From positions 186,001 through 250,000 of the forward strand of contig JAIXWG010000064.1 in NCBI GenBank assembly GCA_027482245.1: DNA of 64,000 nt. The letters are read 5' to 3'. Positions 24,825 through 32,664 of this stretch are shown piece by piece (the stretch's first letter is position 1; every line of letters starts with the position of its first letter). A program made the translations under genes and the position numbers. The stretch comes from Acetobacteraceae bacterium. Its GTDB lineage: Bacteria; Pseudomonadota; Alphaproteobacteria; Acetobacterales; Acetobacteraceae. The notes beneath the pieces are model-generated. The model was not told the DNA's origin. It was given only the letters and a program-made list of their open reading frames with translations, and made no database searches.

Positions 24825-25465
24825 GGCCCCATCGCCCGCATCGCCCGCGCCCCCCAGCGTTTCGCCAGGAAGGTCACCAGCGCCACCGAGCCGCCATGCC
24901 AGATCAGCACCATCGCGGCGGCGTCGAGGTGATGCACCAGCGTCAGCCCGACAGAGGCGATGGCCGCCGCCGCCAGCCCGGACAGCGCGGCCACCGGCCC
25001 CGGCCGCAGCGGCGCGGCGTGGCGCGTCATCCACAGCATCCCCAGCGTCAGCGGCACGCCGAAGCCGATGATGAAGCGCATGCAGCCGAAGCTGGTGGAC
25101 AGCGCCGGGAAGCCCTGGCCCACGAATTCCTGGATGCAGCCCCAGCCGAGGCCGGAGACCCAGAAGGCCGCGAAGGGCAGCGGCAGCAGCGCCCAGCGGT
25201 CGCTCCGGTCGGGCAGCGCCAGGTGGAACGCAGCGATGGCGGCGGCCGTGCCGGTCAGCAGCGCCGCCACCAGATTCACCTGTTCATGCATCAGCATCAG
25301 GCGCTGCTCGATGTCGTGCCGGAAGCCGGAAACGGCAACGCCCAGCGCCACCACGGCGGTCGCCATGGCCAGCCAGCCCAGCGCGGCCAGCAGGGGCGGC
25401 GGCACGCGGCGCACCGGCGTCAGCCCGGCGGACAGCCGGCTGATCAGGTCATCGGTGCGCATCAC
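24821..25465 (-). CDS. nrsF: NrsF-type (DUF1109) membrane anti-sigma factor
   Basis: 214 residues with about six membrane helices and a short cytoplasmic N-terminus (TDDLISRLSAGLTPVRRVPPP), matching NrsF/DUF1109 proteins. GCIQEFVGQGFP and the Cys in SFGCMRFII recall the conserved cysteines involved in signal sensing in the Caulobacter SigF system. It overlaps the sigma-factor gene by GTGA; an ATG at 25462 is the alternative start. It should hold the sigma factor inactive at the membrane. Confidence 0.85.
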   Translation of the reverse strand: MMRTDDLISRLSAGLTPVRRVPPPLLAALGWLAMATAVVALGVAVSGFRHDIEQRLMLMHEQVNLVAALLTGTAAAIAAFHLALPDRSDRWALLPLPFAAFWVSGLGWGCIQEFVGQGFPALSTSFGCMRFIIGFGVPLTLGMLWMTRHAAPLRPGPVAALSGLAAAAIASVGLTLVHHLDAAAMVLIWHGGSVALVTFLAKRWGARAMRAMGP

Positions 25466-26073
25466 TCATCCCCCTTCACGCCGAAACGTCGGCGTAGCGA
25501 ATGCATGGCGCGGTGGGTCGCCACCTTCAAGGCGCCGATGCTGAGGCCCGATCGCGCCGAGGCCTCGGCCAGCGACAGATCCTCCAGCTTCGCCAGGCGC
25601 AGCGCGGTGCGCTGGCTTTCCGGCAGATCCGCCACGGCATCCCGCAGGTTGCGCGCGGCGATGCGTTCCTCCGCCACCGGCGCGACGGAGGCTGCGTGTT
25701 CGGGCAGGTCGTCGATGTTCGATTCCCGCCCCGCGCCGCGCCCGCGCCGGCGCAGCCGGTCCACCGCGCGGCGCGTCGCGATGGTGGTCAGCCAGGGGCC
25801 GAAGGGGCGTTCGGGGTCATAGGTGTGGCGCAGCGCGTGGATCGTCATCAGCGCGTCCTGAACCGCATCCTCGGCCTCCGCCGCATCGCGGATGCGGGCG
25901 CGGCACAGGCTGCGCAGCCGCGGCGTGATCTCCCGCAGCAGCGTGTCATAGGCGCGGGCATCACCGCCCTGCGCGGCCGCCAGCAGCCCGCCCCAGCGGG
26001 CTTCCTGCGTGGCGCGCGTGGAGGTCGCGTCGGTCATGGGGGTGAAGCCGGCCGGAAGGCTGGCGGCGTGCAT
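25462..26073 (-). CDS. sigF: ECF RNA polymerase sigma factor, SigF-like
   Basis: 203-residue sigma factor with region 2 (ARAYDTLLREITPRLRSLCRARI, DAEDAVQDALMTIHALRHTYDPERPFGPWLTTIATRRAVDRLRRR) and region 4 (LRDAVADLPESQRTALRLAKLEDLSLAEASARSGLS, read in two pieces). The ATG one base after the YHS stop has a GAGG site and is preferred over ATG 26037. Pairing with an NrsF anti-sigma and a GTAACC-N16-CGAA promoter makes it SigF-like. Confidence 0.88.
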   Translation of the reverse strand: MHAASLPAGFTPMTDATSTRATQEARWGGLLAAAQGGDARAYDTLLREITPRLRSLCRARIRDAAEAEDAVQDALMTIHALRHTYDPERPFGPWLTTIATRRAVDRLRRRGRGAGRESNIDDLPEHAASVAPVAEERIAARNLRDAVADLPESQRTALRLAKLEDLSLAEASARSGLSIGALKVATHRAMHSLRRRFGVKGDE

Positions 26074-26074
26074 G

Positions 26075-26521
26075 TCACGCCTCGGCCAGGCGCGGCCAGT
26101 TCGCCGCCGCGCGCGCGATATGCCCGGGAATGTCGCGACGCCACTGCCGTTGCACCCCCCGGTCGTAGTTGAGGTAGAGCACGCCGCCTTCGATGTGCCA
26201 CGCCTCCGGATCGATATCCACCTTGTAGCCGAGCGCGACGCCGAAGGCGCAGTAGCCGCCGAAGGCGGGGGCATAGGCGGCGGGATCGGCCTCGAACCGC
26301 GCCAGGTTGGCGGCGGAGGCGAAGTGCCAGGCGACGCCGCCGTGCTCGGCCTGGAAGGCCGCGTTGCCGCGGCGGGGGGCGCCTTCGGTGAACCAGGCCA
26401 CCGTGTCGAAGCCCCGCAGCGCCACGCCGCTGGCGTTGTTCACGGCGCGGATGCGCGGCATGGCGAGGGCCGGCGTCGCGAAGGGGATGGCGGCCAGGGT
26501 AAACAGGCTGCGGCGCAGCAT
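26075..26521 (-). CDS. YHS-domain periplasmic protein
   Basis: 148-residue exported protein: signal peptide MLRRSLFTLAAIPFATPALA, then a YHS-type domain with LRGFDTVAWFTEG, VAWHFASAANLARFEADPAAY, GGYCAFGVALGYK, DPEAWHIEGGVLYLNY and a RQWRRDIPGHIARA tail. This is the family annotated as YHS domain (seleno)protein; here the position is cysteine. YHS domains often bind metals. It heads the sigma/anti-sigma operon and lies behind the SigF-like promoter. Confidence 0.88.
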   Translation of the reverse strand: MLRRSLFTLAAIPFATPALAMPRIRAVNNASGVALRGFDTVAWFTEGAPRRGNAAFQAEHGGVAWHFASAANLARFEADPAAYAPAFGGYCAFGVALGYKVDIDPEAWHIEGGVLYLNYDRGVQRQWRRDIPGHIARAAANWPRLAEA

Positions 26522-26554
26522 GGCGGGGTCTTCCGATGACGGGGATGACAGCCC

Positions 26555-26580
26555 TTCGTCACCAGCGCCCGCGTGGTTAC
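26555..26580 (-). promoter_or_regulatory. SigF-like ECF promoter GTAACC-N16-CGAA
   Basis: On the minus strand GTAACC (26580-26575) is followed by exactly 16 nt and CGAA (26558-26555). This is the form I recall for Caulobacter SigF promoters. Transcription would start about 27 nt before the YHS ATG, so the YHS / sigma / anti-sigma operon is probably autoregulated. Confidence 0.75.
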
Positions 26581-26619
26581 GCCCCTTGATGCGAGGGCGG
26601 CGCGGCGCCACCGTGCCGC

Positions 26620-27189
26620 ATGGACGAAACGCCCCCCTGGACCACCACGGCATCGACCACGCTGGTGGAGGACCGCTGGATCAAGCTGCGCGCGGACCGC
26701 CTGCGCACGCGCTCCGGCCAGGAGATCGCGCCCTGGTACGTGCTGGACTACGCTGACTGGTGCTGCGCTGTCGCGCTGACGCCCGATGGCCGCGTGGTGA
26801 TGGTGCGGCAGTGGCGCCACGGCGCGCAGGCCTGGTCGCTGGAACTGCCGGGCGGCGTGATGGACCCCGGCGACGCCGACGCCATCGCCGCCGCACGGCG
26901 CGAATTGCGGGAGGAGACGGGCTACGACGCCCCCGAATGGCGCTTCCTCTACGCCGCCCACGCCAACCCCGCCATCCAGACCAACCGCCTGCACATCGTG
27001 CTCGGCCTTGGCGCCGTGCCGGTCGCGGAGGCGACGCCGGAGCCGACGGAGGAGATCGCCGTGGTGCTGATGACGGTGGAGGAGGTGCTGGCCGCCGTCG
27101 CGGAAGGCCGCATCGGCCAATCCATGCATGTGGGCGGCATCCTCGTCGCCCTCGCCGCCGCCGGCCGCATCCGGCAGGAGATCGCGTGA
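26620..27189 (+). CDS. NUDIX hydrolase, ADP-ribose pyrophosphatase-like
   Basis: 189 residues. The Nudix helix is recognisable: ELPGGVMDPGDADAIAAARR followed by ELREETGYD. Compared with the standard box it has Asp for the first Glu and one extra residue before REL; the metal-binding REL-x-EE-x-G core is intact. The IKLRADRLRT and VVMVRQWRHG segments fit ADP-ribose-type enzymes. It is divergent from the YHS operon and overlaps the GNAT gene (TGATG). Confidence 0.88.
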   Translation: MDETPPWTTTASTTLVEDRWIKLRADRLRTRSGQEIAPWYVLDYADWCCAVALTPDGRVVMVRQWRHGAQAWSLELPGGVMDPGDADAIAAARRELREETGYDAPEWRFLYAAHANPAIQTNRLHIVLGLGAVPVAEATPEPTEEIAVVLMTVEEVLAAVAEGRIGQSMHVGGILVALAAAGRIRQEIA

Positions 27190-27641
27190 TGAGCAGCGTG
27201 ACCATCGTCCGCCTGGCCCCCCACCACCGGGAGGCGTGGGAACGCCTCTACGCCGGCTATGCGGAGTTCTACCGCGTGACGCAGACGCCGGAGATGCGCG
27301 CGCGCGTCTGGGGCTGGATCATGGACCCGGCGCATGAGGTGAAGGCGCTGGTAGCCGAGAATGAATCGCGCGCGGTGCTGGGCCTCGCCCATTACCGCCC
27401 CTTCGCGCGGCCGCTCTCGGCCAGCGTGGGCGGCTTCCTCGACGACCTCTTCGTCGATCCCGTCGCGCGCGGGCAGCGGGTGGCCGATGCGCTGATCGAG
27501 GCCGTGGCCGAAGAAGGGCGCCAGCGCGGCTGGACGGTGATCCGCTGGATCACGGCGGACGACAACTACCGCGGCCGCGGCGTCTATGACCGGCTGGCGA
27601 CGCGGACGATGTGGATCACCTACGACAGGAAGCTGGGATAG
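27189..27641 (+). CDS. GNAT family N-acetyltransferase
   Basis: 150-residue acetyltransferase. The acetyl-CoA loop lies after the FLDDLFVDPVARGQRVADALIE stretch, with the Gly-x-Arg type GRGVYDRLATRTMW near the end. It begins within the stop of the NUDIX gene, so both are made from one message. Substrate is unknown. Confidence 0.87.
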   Translation: MSSVTIVRLAPHHREAWERLYAGYAEFYRVTQTPEMRARVWGWIMDPAHEVKALVAENESRAVLGLAHYRPFARPLSASVGGFLDDLFVDPVARGQRVADALIEAVAEEGRQRGWTVIRWITADDNYRGRGVYDRLATRTMWITYDRKLG

Positions 27642-27644
27642 GCC

Positions 27645-27794
27645 TCAGGCGTCGCCGACGATGCGGCGGACCATCCCGGTCCCCTCGCATTCGCGGCAGG
27701 GCTGGCCCTTGGCCTGCCCGCTGCCGGCGCAAGCCGGGCAGGTCACCTCCCCCGTCTGGGGGCCATCAGGTTCGTCGCCGGGGTGATCGCTCAT
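27645..27794 (-). CDS. Small DnaJ-type zinc-finger protein
   Basis: 49 residues from the ATG giving MSDHPGDEPD. It contains two CxxCxGxG knuckles, CPACAGSG and CRECEGTG, spaced as in a DnaJ zinc finger, and almost nothing else. It could bind one zinc and act as a small chaperone accessory. It lies between the convergent GNAT gene and the peptide-binding protein. Confidence 0.65.
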   Translation of the reverse strand: MSDHPGDEPDGPQTGEVTCPACAGSGQAKGQPCRECEGTGMVRRIVGDA

Positions 27795-27811
27795 GCCCCG
27801 TGAACGAGGAA

Positions 27812-27841
27812 GGGCGGCGCCCGGTTGCCCCGGCGCCGCCC
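27812..27841 (-). terminator. 10-bp GC stem-loop after the peptide-binding protein gene
   Basis: GGGCGGCGCC and GGCGCCGCCC flank a 10-nt loop, about 20 bp beyond the stop of the minus-strand gene. It is followed on that strand by TTCCTCG, a weak tail, so it may be only a transcript-end stabiliser. Confidence 0.5.
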
Positions 27842-27863
27842 CCATTCCGGAAAACCCCGGGTT

Positions 27864-29444
27864 TCAGTTGCCGACGCGGACGAAGCGCAGCGGGAAGTAG
27901 TTGTCCGCCAGCTGCTGCAGCTGGATGTTGTTGCGCGCCGCCCAGATCACGGTCTGCTGGTGCAGCGGCAGGTGGCCGACCGCATCGGTGTGGATCTTCA
28001 GCGCTTCCTCGATCATCGCCTGGCGCGCCTGCGGGTTGGTCTCCACCGCCATGTTCGTCACCAGCTCATCGAAGCGGGCATTGCTGAAGCCGCCCACGTT
28101 GAACAGCCCGCGGTCGCCCTGGCGCGACGCCATCAGGTTGAAGAAGGCGTTGTGGGCGTCATAGGTGTTGGGCGTCCAGCCCAGCATGTAGAAGCTTGAA
28201 TTGTAGCGCGGGCCCAGGATCTCCGCGAAGTAGCGGGCGCGGGTCTGGGCGTTCAGCGTCACCCGCACGCCGACGCGCGCCAGCATGGAGACGACGGCCG
28301 TGCAGATCGCCTCGTCATTCACGTAGCGGTCGTTCGGGCAATCCAGCGTCACGCCGAAGCCCTGGGGGTAGCCGGCTTCCGCCAGCAGGCGCCGCGCCAG
28401 GTCCGGGTTGTAGGCCGCCACCTGGTCGCCGGCCGCGGTGTGACCGTTCACCCCCGGGCCGATCATCAGCCCCGTCGGCCGCGCCTGCCCGCGCATCACG
28501 GTCCGCACGATGGCCGCGCGGTCGATCGCGTGGTTGAAGGCCTGCCGGACGCGGAGGTCCTGGAACGGGTTGCGGCCGCGCACGTCGGACTTCAGCAGCT
28601 CAGGCCTCATCTGGTCGAAGCCGAGGTAGATGGTCCGCAGCTCCGCCTGCTGGTGCACGCGGATGTTGGGCGTGCGGGACAGGCGGTCCGTGTCCTGCGG
28701 CGGCACGGTGTAGACCATGTCGCTCTCGCCGCTCAGCAGCGCCGCGATGCGCGTCGCGTCATTGGCGATGACGTTGAACTCGACGCGCGTCAGGTTGTGC
28801 TCCGGCCGGTCCCACCAGCCCGGATTCGGCGCCAGCACCGTGCGGCGGTCCGGTTCGCGGGAGACGAGGCGGAAAGGCCCCGTGCCCATGGCGTTGCGGG
28901 TGGCGAAATTCTCGGCGCCCGTGGTCAGGTCCGCGCTGCGCGTCGCGTTGTTCGCCTCGCCCCAGCGGCGGGACATCATGCCGATGCCGGTGATCTCCTC
29001 CAGGAAGATCGGGTTCGGCGCATGGGTCTCGACATCGACCGTGTGGTCATCGACCCGCCGCGCTTCCTTCACGCTGGCGAGCGACCCGCCCACGTTGGAC
29101 CCCTGCGCCTTGGCGCGGACGATGGAGAAGACGACGTCATCGGCCGTGAAGGGCGTGCCATCCGTGAAGGTCACGCCGCGGCGCAGGTGGAAGCGCCAGA
29201 CGGAGGGCGAGGGCTGTTCCCAGCGCTCGGCGAGCGAGGCCTCCACCTGCAGCTGCCGGTTCCGGCGCACCAGCGGCTCATAGACGTTCTGCATGAAGCT
29301 CAGCAGGAAGGTCTCCTGCCGGGCGTAGGGGTCCATGGAGTTCACATCCCCGTCATTGGCCCATCGGAACAGATTCGCCTGGGCGGACGGGGCGGCCAAA
29401 GTGGTCGCTGCGAGCAGGGCGGCGGCCAGGAAACTGCGCTTCAC
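27864..29444 (-). CDS. ABC transporter substrate-binding protein, peptide/opine family (DppA-like)
   Basis: 526-residue periplasmic protein of the SBP_bac_5 family. A signal peptide (VKRSFLAAALLAATTLAAPSA) precedes LFRWANDGDVNSMDPYA. Diagnostic segments are WRFHLRRGVTFTDGTPFTAD, GTGPFRLVSREPDR and LRVRQAFNHAIDRAAIV. The GTG at 29444 has a GGAG site and sits exactly at the signal peptide. No permease genes adjoin it; the transporter must be encoded elsewhere. Confidence 0.9.
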   Translation of the reverse strand: MKRSFLAAALLAATTLAAPSAQANLFRWANDGDVNSMDPYARQETFLLSFMQNVYEPLVRRNRQLQVEASLAERWEQPSPSVWRFHLRRGVTFTDGTPFTADDVVFSIVRAKAQGSNVGGSLASVKEARRVDDHTVDVETHAPNPIFLEEITGIGMMSRRWGEANNATRSADLTTGAENFATRNAMGTGPFRLVSREPDRRTVLAPNPGWWDRPEHNLTRVEFNVIANDATRIAALLSGESDMVYTVPPQDTDRLSRTPNIRVHQQAELRTIYLGFDQMRPELLKSDVRGRNPFQDLRVRQAFNHAIDRAAIVRTVMRGQARPTGLMIGPGVNGHTAAGDQVAAYNPDLARRLLAEAGYPQGFGVTLDCPNDRYVNDEAICTAVVSMLARVGVRVTLNAQTRARYFAEILGPRYNSSFYMLGWTPNTYDAHNAFFNLMASRQGDRGLFNVGGFSNARFDELVTNMAVETNPQARQAMIEEALKIHTDAVGHLPLHQQTVIWAARNNIQLQQLADNYFPLRFVRVGN

Positions 29445-29540
29445 GTTGTAACTCCGACATGATGTTGCGCCGAGCCTACCAAGCAGGGCGCCTGCCGGCC
29501 AGCGCCCCACCTTGCCGGAAGCGGGTTCCATCGGCATCTA

Positions 29541-29554
29541 GATCGTTAACGATC
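29541..29554. promoter_or_regulatory. Perfect 14-bp palindrome GATCGTTAACGATC
   Basis: It lies 16 bp before the start of the RTX/FG-GAP gene in a short AT-rich patch, overlapping the region before its AAGGA ribosome site. It is probably an operator for that gene or for the divergent peptide-binding gene. Confidence 0.45.
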
Positions 29555-29569
29555 ATTAAGGACCCTGCC

Positions 29570-31138
29570 ATGGCACGCTTCATCCTGGCCCAGAATCCGC
29601 CCTTCGACCCGTACGGCTCCATCGACGACCTGGCGAACACCTCCACCCGGACGCGCAACAACAACAGCCTCATCGTCGACGGCTCTCTGGCGGGCCGGCC
29701 GGCCAGCCTGGAGGTCTACGGGTCCAACTTCGGCGCCAATGCCAACAACCTGACCATGTTCAACAGCCCCGCCGTCATCACCGACATGCGGCTGGTGGTG
29801 GGCGGCGAACGGGTGGTCGATGTCAGCGGCTTCACCATCACCGGCAACAGCCTCTATCGCTGGATCGTCATGGGTGACGGCAATGCCTTCGATGCCGCCG
29901 TCATGGCCGGCGCCACCGAAGTCCGCCTCTCCAACTACAGCGAGGCGCAGAACACCCGCGACGGCAACGATACGGTCTTCGCCTTCGGCGGCAATGACAC
30001 GATCGAGGGCGATGCCGGCAATGACAGCATCTGGGGCGGGGATGGCGACGACGTCCTGACCGGCGGCACCGGCAACGACCTGCTGCTGGGGGAGGCCGGC
30101 TTCGACGTCGCGCGCTTCATCGTCAGCCGGTCCAACGCCGAATGGGCCCGCCTGGCCGATGGGTCCTGGCGCGTCACCACCACCACCGACGGCACCGACA
30201 TCATCGGCGGCGTCGAGCGGATCGACTTCATCGGCACCTCCGTGACCCTCGGCGTGAATACCCGTCCGCGGGACATGAATGGCGACGGGCTCGCGGATCT
30301 CGCCTGGCGCGGCGCCGATGGCACCGTCGCGGTCTGGACCCTGAACAACCTGTCCATCACCGGCGGCGGCATGGTCTCCCGCGTCGGCACGGACTGGCAG
30401 TTGCTCGGCGTGGCGGAGACGGATGGCAATGGACGCGCCGACCTGGTGTGGCAGTCCACCGGCGGCGCCATCCAGGTCTGGAGCATGAACGGCGCCAGCG
30501 TCGGCCTGGCCAATGTCCCGGGCAATCGCCCGACCGGCACCACCTTCCAGGGCCTGGCCGACATGACCGGCGACGGCAATGCGGATCTGCTCTGGCGCAA
30601 CCTCTCCACCGGCGCCGTCAGCATGCAGCGGCTGGACGGCGTCTACGGCATCAGCAGCGAGCGCAGCATCGGCACCGTCGCGACGACCTGGTCCATCGCG
30701 GGCCTCGGTGACCTGAACGGCGACGGCCGTGCGGACATCCTCTGGCGCGGGCCGAGCGGCGAGGTCGTGGTCTGGGCGCTGGACGGCAACGCCGTCGTGG
30801 GCGGCGGGGTGATCTCCCAGGTCGGGCTCGAATGGCAGGTGCGCGGCCTCGCGGACCTCAACGGCGATGGCCGCGCCGACATGGTCTGGCGCAACGGCAC
30901 CACGGGCGACGTGGTGGTCTGGCTGATGAACGGGCAGTCCATCATCGGCGGCGGCAGCCTCGGCCAGGTGGAGACGTCCTGGGACATCAAGGCGCTGGGC
31001 GACGTGAATGGCGATGGCCGCGCGGACCTGATCTGGCGCAGCGGCGGCGGCACCGTGGTGAACTGGTTCATGGACGGCGCCCGCGTGCTGGGCGGCGGCG
31101 TCGTGCTGGATGTCGGCACGGATTGGCAGCTGGTGTGA
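29570..31138 (+). CDS. RTX calcium-binding / FG-GAP repeat protein
   Basis: 522 residues. After a 135-residue N-terminal part come RTX nonapeptides (GGNDTIEGDAGNDSIWGGDG, GDDVLTGGTGNDLLLGEAG; about residues 137-178). Six FG-GAP/VCBS-like blades follow (about 236-522), each with a D-x-NGDGRADL-WR core. It is very probably secreted or cell-surface and calcium loaded. There is no Sec signal at the N-terminus, as expected for a type I substrate. ATG 29570 has an AAGGA site. No type I secretion genes are adjacent. Confidence 0.85.
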   Translation: MARFILAQNPPFDPYGSIDDLANTSTRTRNNNSLIVDGSLAGRPASLEVYGSNFGANANNLTMFNSPAVITDMRLVVGGERVVDVSGFTITGNSLYRWIVMGDGNAFDAAVMAGATEVRLSNYSEAQNTRDGNDTVFAFGGNDTIEGDAGNDSIWGGDGDDVLTGGTGNDLLLGEAGFDVARFIVSRSNAEWARLADGSWRVTTTTDGTDIIGGVERIDFIGTSVTLGVNTRPRDMNGDGLADLAWRGADGTVAVWTLNNLSITGGGMVSRVGTDWQLLGVAETDGNGRADLVWQSTGGAIQVWSMNGASVGLANVPGNRPTGTTFQGLADMTGDGNADLLWRNLSTGAVSMQRLDGVYGISSERSIGTVATTWSIAGLGDLNGDGRADILWRGPSGEVVVWALDGNAVVGGGVISQVGLEWQVRGLADLNGDGRADMVWRNGTTGDVVVWLMNGQSIIGGGSLGQVETSWDIKALGDVNGDGRADLIWRSGGGTVVNWFMDGARVLGGGVVLDVGTDWQLV

Positions 31139-31181
31139 GGACCCGCGGGGCGGCGCCCGCCGCCCCTTCCCCCCGGACACG

Positions 31182-31207
31182 AAAAAGGGCGCCTCGCGGC
31201 GCCCTTT
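31182..31207 (-). terminator. Rho-independent terminator of the F0 operon
   Basis: A 10-bp stem, AAAGGGCGCC with GGCGCCCTTT, and a 4-nt loop lie between the convergent repeat-protein and atpF genes. On the minus strand the hairpin runs into TTTTTC, a proper U tract, so it ends the atp transcript; it can also fold for the plus strand. Confidence 0.8.
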
Positions 31208-31232
31208 CCCATTCCAGTCCGGCGTGGCCGGG

Positions 31233-31742
31233 TCAGGCGGCCTTGAGCGCCCGCGGCAGGTCCGCCACGGCGGCGTCGATCAGCGCGGCATCGGCCTGCG
31301 CATCCACGGTCTGCGCCAGCACTTCCCGCGCCGCGACCACGGCGACCTCGGCGGCGGCGTTGCGGACTTCCGCGACGGCACCGGCCTCGGCGGCCGCGAT
31401 CCGGTCCATCGCCATGCGCTCACGGCGCTTGGCGGCGGTCTCGGCCTCCATTGCCGCGGCCTGGGCCAGGCGCTCGGCCTCGGCCCGCGCCCGGGCGATC
31501 AGGTCCTGCGCTTCCGCCAGCGCGGCGGCGCGGTCGGCGATCGCCTGCTGGCGCATCGCCTCGGCTTCCGCGCGCAGCTGGGCGGCCTCGGCCAGTTCGG
31601 CCTTGATCCGCTCACCCCGCGCATCGAGGCGCGAGGTCAGCTGCGCCCAGGCGGTCTTCGCCACCAGCAGCACGAAGATGACGAAGGAGACGGCGACCCA
31701 GAACTTCGGGTCGAGCCAGAAATGCGCGTAGTGGTGTTCCAT
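31233..31742 (-). CDS. atpF: ATP synthase F0 subunit b
   Basis: 169-residue peripheral-stalk subunit: one N-terminal membrane helix (FWVAVSFVIFVLLVAKTAW) and a long charged, alanine-rich coiled coil. It pairs with the b' subunit encoded upstream. It is the last gene of the F0 operon and is followed by a terminator. Confidence 0.93.
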   Translation of the reverse strand: MEHHYAHFWLDPKFWVAVSFVIFVLLVAKTAWAQLTSRLDARGERIKAELAEAAQLRAEAEAMRQQAIADRAAALAEAQDLIARARAEAERLAQAAAMEAETAAKRRERMAMDRIAAAEAGAVAEVRNAAAEVAVVAAREVLAQTVDAQADAALIDAAVADLPRALKAA

Positions 31743-31753
31743 GGCGCGTCTCC

Positions 31754-32254
31754 TCAGCCCTGCCCGCGGGCGGCCAGCGCGCGGTCCACGGCGGCACCCA
31801 GCGCCGCCTGGTCGCTGCGGCCGGTCAGGCGCACCAGCAGCGCATCCGCCGTCTCGGTCGAGACCTGGCGCAGCGCGCCCATGGCGGCATCGCGGGCACG
31901 GCCGATGCGGGCTTCCGCCTCATCGATCTGCTTCGCCAGCCTTGCGGCCAGCGCTTCGGCGCGGGCGGTGGTTTCCGCCTGGGCCGATTGCATCGCTTCC
32001 GCGATCGCGGCCTGCGCTTCCGCCCGGGCCTTGGCCGAGGCGTCGCGATAGGCAGCGATGGCCGCATCGGCTTCCGCCTTGGCGGCCTGCGCGGCTTCGA
32101 GGTCACCCTCGATCCGCCGGCGGCGGTCCTCCAGCACTTCCGCCACGCGCGGCAGCGCGTAGGTGGAAAGCACGAAGTAGAGCATCCCGAAGATGATCAG
32201 CAGCCAGACGATCTGGGCGATGATCAGCGGATTGCCGAACTCGAGCTGCGGCAT
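31754..32254 (-). CDS. atpF2: ATP synthase F0 subunit b'
   Basis: 166-residue second stalk subunit, found in photosynthetic bacteria and alphaproteobacteria. The membrane helix is IIAQIVWLLIIFGMLYFVLS, followed by YALPRVAEVLEDRRRRIEGD and a coiled coil. The order c, b', b is the usual alphaproteobacterial layout. Confidence 0.93.
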   Translation of the reverse strand: MPQLEFGNPLIIAQIVWLLIIFGMLYFVLSTYALPRVAEVLEDRRRRIEGDLEAAQAAKAEADAAIAAYRDASAKARAEAQAAIAEAMQSAQAETTARAEALAARLAKQIDEAEARIGRARDAAMGALRQVSTETADALLVRLTGRSDQAALGAAVDRALAARGQG

Positions 32255-32372
32255 GGTACGTCGGGTCTCCTCGGTCTGTCCGCCGGCGCGCCGCCCAACC
32301 AGGCGGCGGCGCGCTGTGATCCCCTCCTCCGCGGATGCAGGGCCCGGGGGCCCCGCGCCGCGGCGGGCGGGA

Positions 32373-32597
32373 TCAGGTGAACAGGATGAGGAACGCGATC
32401 AGCAGCGCGAAGAGCGCGACGGCTTCCGTGAGCGCGAAGCCCAGGATGCCGATCGGGAACACCGCGTCACGCGCCGCCGGGTTGCGGGCCACGCTGGTGA
32501 TCATCGCGGAGAAGATGTTGCCGATGCCGAGGCCCACGCCGAACAGCGCGATCACGGCGATGCCAGCCCCGAGGGCCTTCGCGGCAGCCACTTCCAT
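32373..32597 (-). CDS. atpE: ATP synthase F0 subunit c
   Basis: 74-residue hairpin of two helices forming the rotor ring. The glycine-rich first helix reads ALFGVGLGIGNIFSAM, the loop is RNPAARD, and the proton-carrying glutamate is in GFALTEAVALFALLI. The start is ATG giving MEVAAAKALG; the open frame upstream is not coding. Confidence 0.95.
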   Translation of the reverse strand: MEVAAAKALGAGIAVIALFGVGLGIGNIFSAMITSVARNPAARDAVFPIGILGFALTEAVALFALLIAFLILFT

Positions 32598-32664
32598 CTG
32601 AATATCCTTCCGTCTGTGTGAACTGGGGTGGGTTATGGGTCTGAACGGACGTCCGGCCTGCGGG

